From an uncultured Polaribacter sp. (GTDB lineage: Bacteria; Bacteroidota; Bacteroidia; Flavobacteriales; Flavobacteriaceae): a stretch of 64,000 nucleotides of DNA. This document shows, one piece after another, positions 8,727 through 17,292 of the stretch. The notes under the pieces were generated by a model. That model did no database searches. It saw nothing but the letters and a program-made list of their open reading frames with translations, and was not told where the DNA came from. The stretch spans positions 62,001 to 126,000 of the forward strand of contig CALKEB010000004.1 in the NCBI GenBank assembly GCA_938084845.1, read 5' to 3'. Within the stretch, counting starts at the first letter, position 1; each line of letters opens with the position of its first letter. A program made the translations under genes and the position numbers.

Positions 8727-9569
8727 ATGAAAGAACTTTTTGACAATGTCTCTAACGATTGTAGTAAGTTAGTTACAAAAAGTTATAGTACATCTTTTTC
8801 ATTGGCAGTTAATATGTTATCTCCAAAAATTAGAGCAGATATCTATAACATCTACGGATTTGTTCGTTTTGCAGATGAAATTGTCGATACCTTTCACAAT
8901 TATAATAAAGAAGAGCTTTTATACCATTTCGAACGCGATTATCATTTATCTAAAGCTCAAGGGATTAGTTTAAACCCAATTTTAAATTCTTTTCAGCAGA
9001 CAGTTAACAGATATAATATACCTGAAGACATGGTACAAGCCTTTCTAAAGAGTATGAAAGCAGATCTTCATAAAACAGAATACCAAACAAAAGAGGAGTA
9101 TGATGAATATATTTATGGCTCTGCAGATGTTGTTGGTTTAATGTGTTTAAAAGTATTTGTTGATGGTGATGAAAATAAATATAAAGAATTAAAAGATGCT
9201 GCTATGCGTCTAGGATCTGCTTTTCAAAAAGTAAATTTTTTACGCGATTTAAAAGATGACTTTGAATTATTAAATAGATCTTATTTTCCAAACGTTGATC
9301 TAGGTCAATTAAATGCCATTTCTAAACAACTAATTATTGACGAGATAGAAGCCGATTTTGATTATGCTTATACTCATGGAATCCTGAAATTACCGGTTGA
9401 AGCTAAATTTGGAGTATATATGGCGTACAGGTATTATAGAAGATTACTAAAGAAACTAAAAGCTGTACCTTCAGAAAAAATTATGGATACACGAATTAGA
9501 ATTTCTGACCCTATGAAAATAAACTTATTGGCTAGAAGTTATGTGAAATACAAATTGAATATAATTTAA
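8727..9569 (+). CDS. crtB: Phytoene synthase
   Basis: A 280-residue all-helical prenyl transferase that condenses two geranylgeranyl diphosphates to phytoene. The two Mg-binding Asp motifs are present: D50EIVD54 and D174LKDD178. The second lies in the squalene/phytoene synthase signature QKVNFLRDLKDDF. One base separates it from crtI and one base from crtZ, so translation is probably coupled. No GGPP synthase gene is seen in this window. Confidence 0.96.
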   Translation: MKELFDNVSNDCSKLVTKSYSTSFSLAVNMLSPKIRADIYNIYGFVRFADEIVDTFHNYNKEELLYHFERDYHLSKAQGISLNPILNSFQQTVNRYNIPEDMVQAFLKSMKADLHKTEYQTKEEYDEYIYGSADVVGLMCLKVFVDGDENKYKELKDAAMRLGSAFQKVNFLRDLKDDFELLNRSYFPNVDLGQLNAISKQLIIDEIEADFDYAYTHGILKLPVEAKFGVYMAYRYYRRLLKKLKAVPSEKIMDTRIRISDPMKINLLARSYVKYKLNII

Positions 9570-9570
9570 T

Positions 9571-10014
9571 ATGCTCATTTTAGTTACGATTGGAGTTTTT
9601 TTGTTGATGGAGGGCATAACTTGGTGCACACATAAATATGTGATGCATGGTTTTGGATGGTATTTGCATGAAGACCATCATCAACCTAAATACAATGGTT
9701 TTGAAAAAAATGACGCGTTTTTTGTAGTATTTGCAATACCAAGTATGGCTTTGTTTTATTTCGGGAATTACTCGAGTCATACTTTTTTATCTTACATAGG
9801 TTTAGGAATTTTATGCTATGGTGTTGCTTATTTCTTAGTGCATGATGTATTAATTCACCAACGCTTTAAATGGTTTAAAAACACAAATAACTGGTATTTA
9901 AAGGGGTTGCGTAAAGCGCATAAAATTCATCACAAAAATATGGGTAAAGAAGATAGCAAGTGTTTTGGAATGCTATTTGTACCTATAAAATACTTCAAAC
10001 AGTTTAAGAAGTAA
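9571..10014 (+). CDS. crtZ: Beta-carotene 3-hydroxylase (copy 1)
   Basis: A 147-residue membrane di-iron hydroxylase of the fatty-acid hydroxylase superfamily. The histidine boxes HKYVMH, HEDHH, HDVLIH and HKIHH are all present among about four hydrophobic helices. It adds 3-OH groups to beta-ionone rings, turning beta-carotene into zeaxanthin. It lies between crtB and crtY. It is closely similar to the second copy at 27139 but lacks that copy's longer basic C-terminus. Confidence 0.95.
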   Translation: MLILVTIGVFLLMEGITWCTHKYVMHGFGWYLHEDHHQPKYNGFEKNDAFFVVFAIPSMALFYFGNYSSHTFLSYIGLGILCYGVAYFLVHDVLIHQRFKWFKNTNNWYLKGLRKAHKIHHKNMGKEDSKCFGMLFVPIKYFKQFKK

Positions 10015-10050
10015 CAGCGCTATTTAAATTATTATAATACTTTATTTATT

Positions 10051-11202
10051 TTGAACTCATCAACAAAAATTTACGATTATATTATTGTTGGTGCAGGTGC
10101 TTCAGGTTTAATGATGGCCTATAGAATGAGCAAAGATGCTTATTTTAAAAATAAAACAATCCTAATTTTAGACAAAGAAAAAAAAACAAGTAACGACCGA
10201 ACTTGGTGTTTTTGGGAAAATAGAAAAGGTGCTTGGAATGCTATTTTAAACCATTTTTGGAAGTCAATCATATTTAAAGGCGATAGTATTTCTGAAACTT
10301 TATCAATTAAACCTTATCAATATAAAATGATTAGAAGTAGCGACTTCTATGACAATATCTGGGTTGAAATTTCTAAGCATCAAAACTTTGAGTTTAAAAT
10401 AGAATCCGTCAAAAGTGTTCAACAAGAGCATAATTTAGGTAAAGTAATCACAGATTCGGGCTCATATAGTTCTCAAAATATAATAAATAGTATTTTATTC
10501 ACTGATGCGTATAAAAAACAAAAACAATACCCAGTTTTACAACAGCATTTTGTGGGTTATTTTGTAAAAACAAAAACTGCGGTTTTTGATGATACTGCAG
10601 CTACTTTTATGGATTTTACAGTTCCACAAAAAGGAAATACAAGATTCATGTATATTTTACCATATTCAAAAAATGAAGCATTATTTGAATATACTTTATT
10701 TTCTAAAGAACTTTTAGAATACGAAACTTACACAAACGCGATAACAGAATATTTACAAGAGAAAAATATTACTGATTATGAAATCATAGAGAAGGAGCAA
10801 GGTTCTATACCTATGACATCCTATAAATTTTGGGAATTAAATTCGAAAAATGTAATTCATATTGGTACGGCTGGTGGCTGGAGTAAGGCCAGTACAGGTT
10901 TTACCTTTAAGAATATCGATAAGAAAACAACCAACTTAGTACAACATTTAAAAAAGCAAAAACCTTTAAATACGTTTCATAAAACCAATCGTTTTTGGTT
11001 TTACGATTTACTTTTATTGGATATTTTGTCCCAAAAAAATGAATTAGGTGCAGCTATATTTTCAAAAATGTTTAAAAGTATATCTCCTCAACTTATTTTT
11101 AGATTTTTAGATGAGCAAACCACCTTTATAGAAGAATTGAAAATCTTTTCTAAAATGCCTACGGCTTTATTTTCTAAAGCTTTATTAAAGCGTTTATTCT
11201 AA
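10051..11202 (+). CDS. crtY: Lycopene beta-cyclase
   Basis: A 383-residue flavoprotein of the CrtY/CrtL type that cyclises the psi ends of lycopene to beta rings. It has the N-terminal FAD motif GAGASGL (residues 14-20), the family motif NDRTWCFWE (48-56) and the C-terminal IGTAGGWSKASTG segment. The start is TTG, placing the flavin motif at the usual distance from the N-terminus; the 36-bp gap after crtZ has no better start. Its last 9 bp overlap the end of argH on the opposite strand. Confidence 0.93.
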   Translation: MNSSTKIYDYIIVGAGASGLMMAYRMSKDAYFKNKTILILDKEKKTSNDRTWCFWENRKGAWNAILNHFWKSIIFKGDSISETLSIKPYQYKMIRSSDFYDNIWVEISKHQNFEFKIESVKSVQQEHNLGKVITDSGSYSSQNIINSILFTDAYKKQKQYPVLQQHFVGYFVKTKTAVFDDTAATFMDFTVPQKGNTRFMYILPYSKNEALFEYTLFSKELLEYETYTNAITEYLQEKNITDYEIIEKEQGSIPMTSYKFWELNSKNVIHIGTAGGWSKASTGFTFKNIDKKTTNLVQHLKKQKPLNTFHKTNRFWFYDLLLLDILSQKNELGAAIFSKMFKSISPQLIFRFLDEQTTFIEELKIFSKMPTALFSKALLKRLF

Positions 11203-12471
11203 AGGATATTTAGCTTTAATTTTATCTAAACTTAAATTGTGAATACTACCTAAATGTGTATGTTGCTTGCCTAAATCTGGTGTATACGTTCCTTCTTCCA
11301 CTTGACCTCCAATTTTTTGATAAGCTTCTCTAAACGACATGCCTTCTACCACTAAATTATTTATTGAATCTACTGTAAATAAATAGTGGTATTTCTCATC
11401 ATTTAAATCAATATCTTTTACAATTACTTGTTGTATTGAGTAATTGAAAATGTCTAAGATATCTTTTACATCTTCAAAAGCAGCTATGATATTTTCTTTC
11501 AATAGTTGAAAATCTCTATGATAACCTGTAGGTAAGTTGTTTGTAATTAGTAACATTTCTGAATGTAAAGCCTGAATTTTATTACATTTTCCTCGGATCA
11601 ATTCAAATACATCTGGGTTTTTCTTATGAGGCATAATACTACTTCCAGTTGTTAATTCATCAGGAAATGAAATGAACCCAAAATTTTGACTCATGTACAA
11701 ACAAACATCCATAGAAAATCGTGCTAAAGTATTACACAAACCACCTAATGCAGCAGCAATTGATCGTTCACTTTTACCTCTACTTAACTGAGCTGCAACT
11801 ACATTATATTTTAAAGTTGTAAACTCTAATTCTTTGGTTGTTAATTCTCTATCGATAGGGAAGGAGCTTCCATAACCAGCAGCAGAGCCTAAAGGGTTTT
11901 GGTCTACAACTTTAGATACCGCATTTAGTACATATACATCATCAATTAATATCTCAGCATAAGCAGAAAACCATAACCCAAAAGAAGATGGCATTGCCAC
12001 TTGTAAATGTGTATAGCCAGGTAATAATGAATCTTTATGTGATTCTGCAAGATGTAACAATGTATCAAAAAGTGATTTCACTTTATCGTTAACAATAGCT
12101 AAGTTTTCTTTGTAGTATAATTGTAGAGCGACTAAAACTTGATCATTTCTAGAACGTGCTGTGTGTATTTTTTTACCAACTTCTCCTAGTTTATTAGTTA
12201 ATTCCCATTCAATTTTAGAGTGAACATCTTCAAAAGAAGGTTCAATCACAAATGTTCCTTCTTCAATATCTGCAGCTAATTCGTTTAAGCCTTTTTTTAA
12301 ATCAGTCAATTCATTAGCTGTAATAATACCGATAGATTCCAGCATTATTGCATGTGCTATAGAAGCTTGTACATCATATTTTGCAATATGTATATCAATC
12401 TCTCTATCATTACCGACTGTAAAATTTTCAATTTGTTTGTCTATAGAAAATCCTTTATCCCAAAGTTTCAT
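11194..12471 (-). CDS. argH: Argininosuccinate lyase
   Basis: A 425-residue enzyme of the fumarase/aspartase superfamily that cleaves argininosuccinate to arginine and fumarate, the last step of arginine synthesis. The signature GSSIMPHKKNPD carries the catalytic serine loop, and TARSRNDQV and HTHLG are typical ASL segments. It is the final gene of the arginine operon and meets crtY tail to tail with a 9-bp overlap. Length is slightly shorter than the roughly 460 residues of many ASLs but normal for Bacteroidota. Confidence 0.96.
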   Translation of the reverse strand: MKLWDKGFSIDKQIENFTVGNDREIDIHIAKYDVQASIAHAIMLESIGIITANELTDLKKGLNELAADIEEGTFVIEPSFEDVHSKIEWELTNKLGEVGKKIHTARSRNDQVLVALQLYYKENLAIVNDKVKSLFDTLLHLAESHKDSLLPGYTHLQVAMPSSFGLWFSAYAEILIDDVYVLNAVSKVVDQNPLGSAAGYGSSFPIDRELTTKELEFTTLKYNVVAAQLSRGKSERSIAAALGGLCNTLARFSMDVCLYMSQNFGFISFPDELTTGSSIMPHKKNPDVFELIRGKCNKIQALHSEMLLITNNLPTGYHRDFQLLKENIIAAFEDVKDILDIFNYSIQQVIVKDIDLNDEKYHYLFTVDSINNLVVEGMSFREAYQKIGGQVEEGTYTPDLGKQHTHLGSIHNLSLDKIKAKYPLE

Positions 12472-12481
12472 AATTTTAATT

Positions 12482-13558
12482 TTATTGTTTTAGAATTACT
12501 CTATTTAGTAATTCTATATAAATTTTTATTCCTTCTTCAATTTCTGAAATGTATATAAATTCATTTGCAGAATGAGATCTTGTACTATCTCCAGGGCCTA
12601 ATTTTAAAGATTGGCAAGTTAACACAGATTGATCTGAAAGTGTAGGAGAACCATAGGTTTTTCTACCCATTGCAATACCTGCTTTTACCAAATCATGATT
12701 AGTAGCAATTGAAGAAGAATTTAGTCGTAAACTTCTAGGAACAATCTCTGAACAAGGAGATTGCTCTTTTAAGATAGTTGCAATTTCTTGATTTGAATAC
12801 GCATCATTTACACGAACATCTACTACCAAATCTACGTGAGCAGGAACTACATTGTGTTGTTTACCTGCGTTTATTTGGGTTACAGTCATTTTTACATCGC
12901 CTAAAGCCTCTGAAGATTTTTCGAATTTAAAATCTTTGAACCATTGTAAAACATCTATGGTATTGTAAATGGAATTGTTGTTATTTGGGTGTGCAGCATG
13001 ACTTGGTGTACCCTTAACTTTGGCATCAAAAACAACCAAACCTTTTTCAGCCACTGCTAAATTCATTAAAGTTGGCTCTCCAACAATGGCAACGTCTATG
13101 TGAGGAATAATGGGTAACATGCTATTTAACCCATTAGGGCCTGAACTTTCTTCTTCTGCAGAAGCCACCATTACCAAGTTGTAATTTAAATTTTCATTGG
13201 CGTAAAAATTGGTAAATGTTGCAATTAAAGAAACCAAACAACCACCAGCATCATTAGCGCCTAAACCATATAATTTATCTCCTTCTACAATAGCTTTAAA
13301 GGGATCGTTTGTATACGCAGAATTTGGTTTTACAGTATCGTGATGTGAATTTAATAACAATGTTGGTTTCCCTTCTGTAAAATGTTTATTTGTAGCCCAT
13401 ACATTGTTTTTGGTTCTATTAAAAGGAATATTAAATTCTTGAAACCATGCTTCAATTAATGCTGCAGTTTGTCCTTCTTCGGATGAAAAAGATTGCGTTT
13501 CAATTAAACTTTTTAAAAGTGAAATTGCTTTTTCCGTTAATTTATCTTTAGTTATCAT
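12482..13558 (-). CDS. argE: N-acyl-L-ornithine/citrulline deacylase, M20 family (ArgE-like)
   Basis: A 358-residue zinc-dependent amidohydrolase of the M20 family. LLNSHHDTV gives the first zinc histidine and catalytic aspartate, GANDAGG the bridging aspartate, and ASAEEESSG the catalytic glutamate pair. In this operon it should remove the N-acyl group late in the pathway. Because the transcarbamylase here acts on N-acylornithine, the likely substrate is N-acyl-citrulline (succinyl or acetyl) rather than N-acetylornithine. It overlaps argB by 4 bp and precedes argH. Confidence 0.88.
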   Translation of the reverse strand: MITKDKLTEKAISLLKSLIETQSFSSEEGQTAALIEAWFQEFNIPFNRTKNNVWATNKHFTEGKPTLLLNSHHDTVKPNSAYTNDPFKAIVEGDKLYGLGANDAGGCLVSLIATFTNFYANENLNYNLVMVASAEEESSGPNGLNSMLPIIPHIDVAIVGEPTLMNLAVAEKGLVVFDAKVKGTPSHAAHPNNNNSIYNTIDVLQWFKDFKFEKSSEALGDVKMTVTQINAGKQHNVVPAHVDLVVDVRVNDAYSNQEIATILKEQSPCSEIVPRSLRLNSSSIATNHDLVKAGIAMGRKTYGSPTLSDQSVLTCQSLKLGPGDSTRSHSANEFIYISEIEEGIKIYIELLNRVILKQ

Positions 13559-14340
13559 GATAAGGTTATGGTTGTATAAATATTGTTTTCCTTAGTTAAC
13601 ATGGATGTATTACCAATATGAACTTTTGCAACTCCCTTTTTTAGGGCATCAAAACAATTGTCTAATTTTGGAATCATGCCATCTGAAATTACACCTTTTT
13701 GTAGCAAGTCTTTATAGGAATTAGCATCTATGTTTTTAATTACAGATTCTTTATCATTAAAATTCTTTAAAACGCCATTTAATTCAAAGCAATAGTAAAT
13801 AGATGTTTCATAGATTTTACTCATACCAACTGCAATTGTACTTGCAATGGTATCAGCATTTGTATTTAATAATTGACCTTTTCCATCATGTGTTAATGCA
13901 CAAAAAACAGGTGTAAAGTCAGCTTGAAGCAATTTATTTATTGATTTTGAGGCTATTTGTTTGACATCACCTACAAATCCGTAATCAATTTCTTTAACAG
14001 GTCTTTTATTAGATTGAATACTATTAATGTCTGCGCCAGTTAAACCAATGGAATTTTCATGCAGTGCTTGCAATTTTGCAACTATATTTTTATTAACTAA
14101 ACCACCATAAACCATAGTTATTACTTCTAAAGTTTCTGCATCAGTAATTCTTCTTCCATCAATCATTTTAGTGGTTATACCTAATTTTGAGGATATATGT
14201 GTTGCACGTTTTCCTCCACCATGAACCAATATCTTTTTACCTTCTATATTTGAAAATATGGAAAGGAAAGTGTTTAAAGCATGTTCATCTTCAATTATAT
14301 TTCCACCAATTTTAATTATGGATAATTTAGTTTCAGGCAT
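13555..14340 (-). CDS. argB: N-acylglutamate kinase (ArgB)
   Basis: A 261-residue amino-acid kinase-fold protein that phosphorylates N-acylglutamate. The glycine-rich IIKIGGNII and VHGGGKRA loops and the late NTNADTIAST segment are family hallmarks. It overlaps argF' by 8 bp and argE by 4 bp. There is no N-terminal extension of the kind seen in arginine-sensitive hexameric forms. In an N-succinyl pathway it would act on N-succinylglutamate, which the sequence alone cannot prove. Confidence 0.92.
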   Translation of the reverse strand: MPETKLSIIKIGGNIIEDEHALNTFLSIFSNIEGKKILVHGGGKRATHISSKLGITTKMIDGRRITDAETLEVITMVYGGLVNKNIVAKLQALHENSIGLTGADINSIQSNKRPVKEIDYGFVGDVKQIASKSINKLLQADFTPVFCALTHDGKGQLLNTNADTIASTIAVGMSKIYETSIYYCFELNGVLKNFNDKESVIKNIDANSYKDLLQKGVISDGMIPKLDNCFDALKKGVAKVHIGNTSMLTKENNIYTTITLS

Positions 14341-15271
14341 TCTCTAATATTTTTTTCAGCACCAATTGGGCTGCATAGGTTCTATTGTTTGCTTGTGCTA
14401 TAACTAAAGAATTCTCGGAATCTAATACAGCATCTTCTACGACCACATTTCTTCTCACAGGTAAGCAATGCATAAATTTTGCATCACCAATTTTGTCTTT
14501 AGTGATAGTCCAATTATCATCAACATCTAAAATTTCTCCATAAGATTCATAAGAACTCCAATTTTTAGCGTAAACAAAATCAGCATCTTTAAAAGCTTCT
14601 TCTTGATTGTGATAAATAGGAGTATCCTTGGTAATTTCTTTGTTTAAGTTATATCCTTCAGGATTTGCAATAACAAATTCAACATCCATTTTTTGCATGG
14701 CTTGTGTAAAACTATTCGCTACAGCATGTGGTAAAGGTTTAATATGAGGTGCCCAACTTAAAACTACTTTCACCTTTTTTTTGTTGGAGTTTTCAGATAT
14801 GGTTATGGCATCTGTTAAGCCCTGCAAAGGATGACCTGTAGCGCTTTCCATACTTATAACAGGCACTGAAGCATGTTTTACAAATGCGCTTAAAACTTGT
14901 TCAGATTCATCTTTTTGCTTGTGTGTTAAACTTGGAAAAGCTCTTACAGCAATTACATCACAATATTGAGAAACAACAGCAGCAGCCTCTTTTATGTGCT
15001 CAGCTGTAGAACCATTCATAACTGTACCCTCTTCAAATTCAATGCCCCAAGCATCACCAGAAACATTCATCACTATAGGCTCCATCCCTAAATTTAATGC
15101 AGCTTTTTGAGTGCTTAGTCTGGTTCTTAAACTCGAATTAAAAAATAATAATCCTAACGTTTTATTTTTACCTAGGTTGCTGTTTTTAAGCGGATTTGAT
15201 TTCAATTCCTTGGCTTCAGTTATCCAATCATTGATATTTGAAATGTCATTTATAGAAGTGTATTTTTTCAT
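14333..15271 (-). CDS. argF': N-acyl-L-ornithine transcarbamylase, probably N-succinyl-specific
   Basis: A 312-residue transcarbamylase of the AOTCase/SOTCase subgroup. The carbamoyl-phosphate loop reads SSLRTRLST (46-54) rather than the STRT of ornithine transcarbamylases, and the HCLPVRRN motif lies near the C-terminus. The residue that separates acetyl from succinyl specificity (E92 in the Xanthomonas enzyme, P90 in the Bacteroides fragilis enzyme) is A90, in STAEH. Published E92A, P, S and V mutants of AOTCase become succinylornithine enzymes, so succinyl specificity is favoured. It starts at the argD stop (1-bp overlap) and overlaps argB by 8 bp. Confidence 0.9.
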   Translation of the reverse strand: MKKYTSINDISNINDWITEAKELKSNPLKNSNLGKNKTLGLLFFNSSLRTRLSTQKAALNLGMEPIVMNVSGDAWGIEFEEGTVMNGSTAEHIKEAAAVVSQYCDVIAVRAFPSLTHKQKDESEQVLSAFVKHASVPVISMESATGHPLQGLTDAITISENSNKKKVKVVLSWAPHIKPLPHAVANSFTQAMQKMDVEFVIANPEGYNLNKEITKDTPIYHNQEEAFKDADFVYAKNWSSYESYGEILDVDDNWTITKDKIGDAKFMHCLPVRRNVVVEDAVLDSENSLVIAQANNRTYAAQLVLKKILENA

Positions 15272-16395
15272 TATAACTCAGATTTTAAAGCATCAAAAAA
15301 TGCATCTACATGTTCTTTTTGTAGTGTTAAAGGAGGGAGAATTCTTAACAAATTTGGGTTTTTAGAACTTCCTGTAAAAACATGTTGGTTGAATATTAGT
15401 CTTTTTCTTAAGTCTGCAATAGGTGCATCGAATTCTAAACCTAACATTAAACCACGGCCTTTTATATTTTTAATTTCAGGTATGCTTTTGGCTTTCTCAA
15501 TAAAATATTTCGAAATCATTTTTACATTGTCTAACAACCTCTCTTCTTCAAGTACTTCTAAAACAGTTTTACAGGCAACAGAGGCTAGGTGATTTCCACC
15601 AAAAGTTGTCCCTAACAAACCGAAAGACGCTTTTATACTTGGATGAATTAGAATACCGCCAATAGGAAATCCATTACCCATTCCTTTTGCAATTGAAATA
15701 ATATCAGGAGTTACTTTAAATTTTTGAAAAGCGAAGAAATCTCCAGATCTACCAAAACCAGATTGCACTTCATCTGCTATAAAACAGGTATTGTATTGTT
15801 TACATAAAGCGTCTGCACCCTCGTAAAATTCAGCTGTACTTTGATCTAAACCACCAACTCCTTGAATAAATTCAACGATTACAGCACAAACATCGTTCTT
15901 TTTTAAAGCGTTTTCTAAACCTTTTAAATCGCCCAACTCTAAAATTTCTACTTCTTGTTGTGCATTTAAAGGCGCAATAATTTTTTGATTATCTGTAGCT
16001 GCAACTGCTGCAGATGTTCTGCCATGAAAACCATTTTTAAAGGCAACAACTTTATGTTTCTGATTGTGAAATGAAGCTAATTTTAAAGCATTTTCGTTGG
16101 CCTCTGCACCTGAATTACATAGAAATAAGGTATAATCTTTACAGCCAGAAAGTGAAACTATTTTCTCTGCTAAATTAGATTGAAGAGGATTTTGAATGGA
16201 ATTACTATAAAACCCCATCTTTGATACTTGATCAGAAATTGCAGCTACATATTTAGGATGCGAATGCCCAATTGATATTACTGCATGACCACCATACAAA
16301 TCTAAATATTTAGTATTATGTTCATCGTACACAAAAACATCTTTTGCTTTTACTGGGGTAATATCGAACAAAGGGTAAACATTAAATAAACTCAT
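15271..16395 (-). CDS. argD: N-acylornithine aminotransferase
   Basis: A 374-residue class III PLP aminotransferase that converts N-acylglutamate semialdehyde to N-acylornithine with glutamate as amino donor. The PLP aspartate lies in FIADEVQSGFGRSG and the Schiff-base lysine in SIAKGMGNGFPIGG. CNSGAEANENALKLA and GLLGTTFGGNHLA are also typical of ArgD. It overlaps proC by 4 bp and argF' by 1 bp. The same fold can use acetyl- or succinyl-ornithine. Confidence 0.94.
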   Translation of the reverse strand: MSLFNVYPLFDITPVKAKDVFVYDEHNTKYLDLYGGHAVISIGHSHPKYVAAISDQVSKMGFYSNSIQNPLQSNLAEKIVSLSGCKDYTLFLCNSGAEANENALKLASFHNQKHKVVAFKNGFHGRTSAAVAATDNQKIIAPLNAQQEVEILELGDLKGLENALKKNDVCAVIVEFIQGVGGLDQSTAEFYEGADALCKQYNTCFIADEVQSGFGRSGDFFAFQKFKVTPDIISIAKGMGNGFPIGGILIHPSIKASFGLLGTTFGGNHLASVACKTVLEVLEEERLLDNVKMISKYFIEKAKSIPEIKNIKGRGLMLGLEFDAPIADLRKRLIFNQHVFTGSSKNPNLLRILPPLTLQKEHVDAFFDALKSEL

Positions 16396-17192
16396 ATTTG
16401 TTCTTTTTTAATATTGTTAATTTTATTGAAAGATGCAACCATACCTTGTATTAATGAAGAGCTTAAACCTTTATGTTCCATTTCATTTAATCCTTCTATA
16501 GTACAACCCTTAGGTGTTGTTACTCTATCAATTTCTTCTTCAGGATGATTGCCATTTGTTATTAATAAATTGGCTGCACCTTCACTGGTAAACATGGCTA
16601 ATTCTTGTGCTTCTTTGGCATCAAAACCTAATTGAATGGCAGCTTGAGTTGTAGCACGAATTAAACGCATCCAAAATGCAATTCCACTTGCACAAACTAC
16701 AGTTGCAGCTTGCATTTGAGATTCTGGTATACTTAAAGAATGGCCCAATCTATTAAAAATAGCTTCTGCAATTGGTATTCTTTTTTCACCTTGTATATTG
16801 CTACATAAACAGGTCATAGACTTACCAACAGCAATTGCTGTGTTTGGCATGGCACGTATTATATATTTATCTGCACCAATTTCTTGTTCAATTTGCTGAA
16901 TTAAGAAACCTGTTATCGTAGAAATTACAACATGCTTTTCTGTTAAATGAGGTTTAATATCTTTTAGAATATTTTCAAAATGTGCAGGTTGCACTGCAAA
17001 AATCAATATATCAGAATTTTTTACTGCAGCTAAATTGTCTACTGTTAAAAATACGTTTGAATATCCATCAAATTCAGCAAGTCCTTCAATATTTCTTTTG
17101 GTTAAGTATAAAGATGTAATTGCATTGTTGGTGATTAAACCTTTTGCAATTGATTTACCTAAATTCCCTGTACCTATAATTGCTATTTTCAT
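16392..17192 (-). CDS. proC: Pyrroline-5-carboxylate reductase
   Basis: A 266-residue NAD(P)H-dependent reductase making proline from pyrroline-5-carboxylate. The Rossmann motif IGTGNLGKSIAKGL is at the N-terminus and the C-terminal P5CR segment includes VTTPKGCTIEGLNEME. It sits inside the arginine operon, overlapping argD by 4 bp and preceded by a 100-bp gap. A ProC gene in the arginine cluster is common in flavobacteria and may link ornithine-derived P5C with proline formation. Confidence 0.93.
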   Translation of the reverse strand: MKIAIIGTGNLGKSIAKGLITNNAITSLYLTKRNIEGLAEFDGYSNVFLTVDNLAAVKNSDILIFAVQPAHFENILKDIKPHLTEKHVVISTITGFLIQQIEQEIGADKYIIRAMPNTAIAVGKSMTCLCSNIQGEKRIPIAEAIFNRLGHSLSIPESQMQAATVVCASGIAFWMRLIRATTQAAIQLGFDAKEAQELAMFTSEGAANLLITNGNHPEEEIDRVTTPKGCTIEGLNEMEHKGLSSSLIQGMVASFNKINNIKKEQI

Positions 17193-17253
17193 TTTTTGTA
17201 TTTCAGAGTTTTAACGTTTAAGTTTTTCAAAAGTTAAAACTGTTAATAATTAT

Positions 17254-17274
17254 ATGCTGAAACAAGTTCAGTAT
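17254..17274. repeat. Short palindrome resembling a dispersed flavobacterial hairpin
   Basis: ATGCTGAA-ACAAG-TTCAGTAT forms an 8-bp stem (one G-T pair) with a 5-base loop in the 100-bp gap between argC and proC. I recall the core TGCTGAAACAAGTTCAGCA as frequent between genes in flavobacterial genomes, but this window holds only one copy, so the repeat nature is from memory and not shown here. It has no T-run, so it is unlikely to be a strong terminator. Confidence 0.4.
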
Positions 17275-17292
17275 GTAAAGCCTTTGCTAGAC

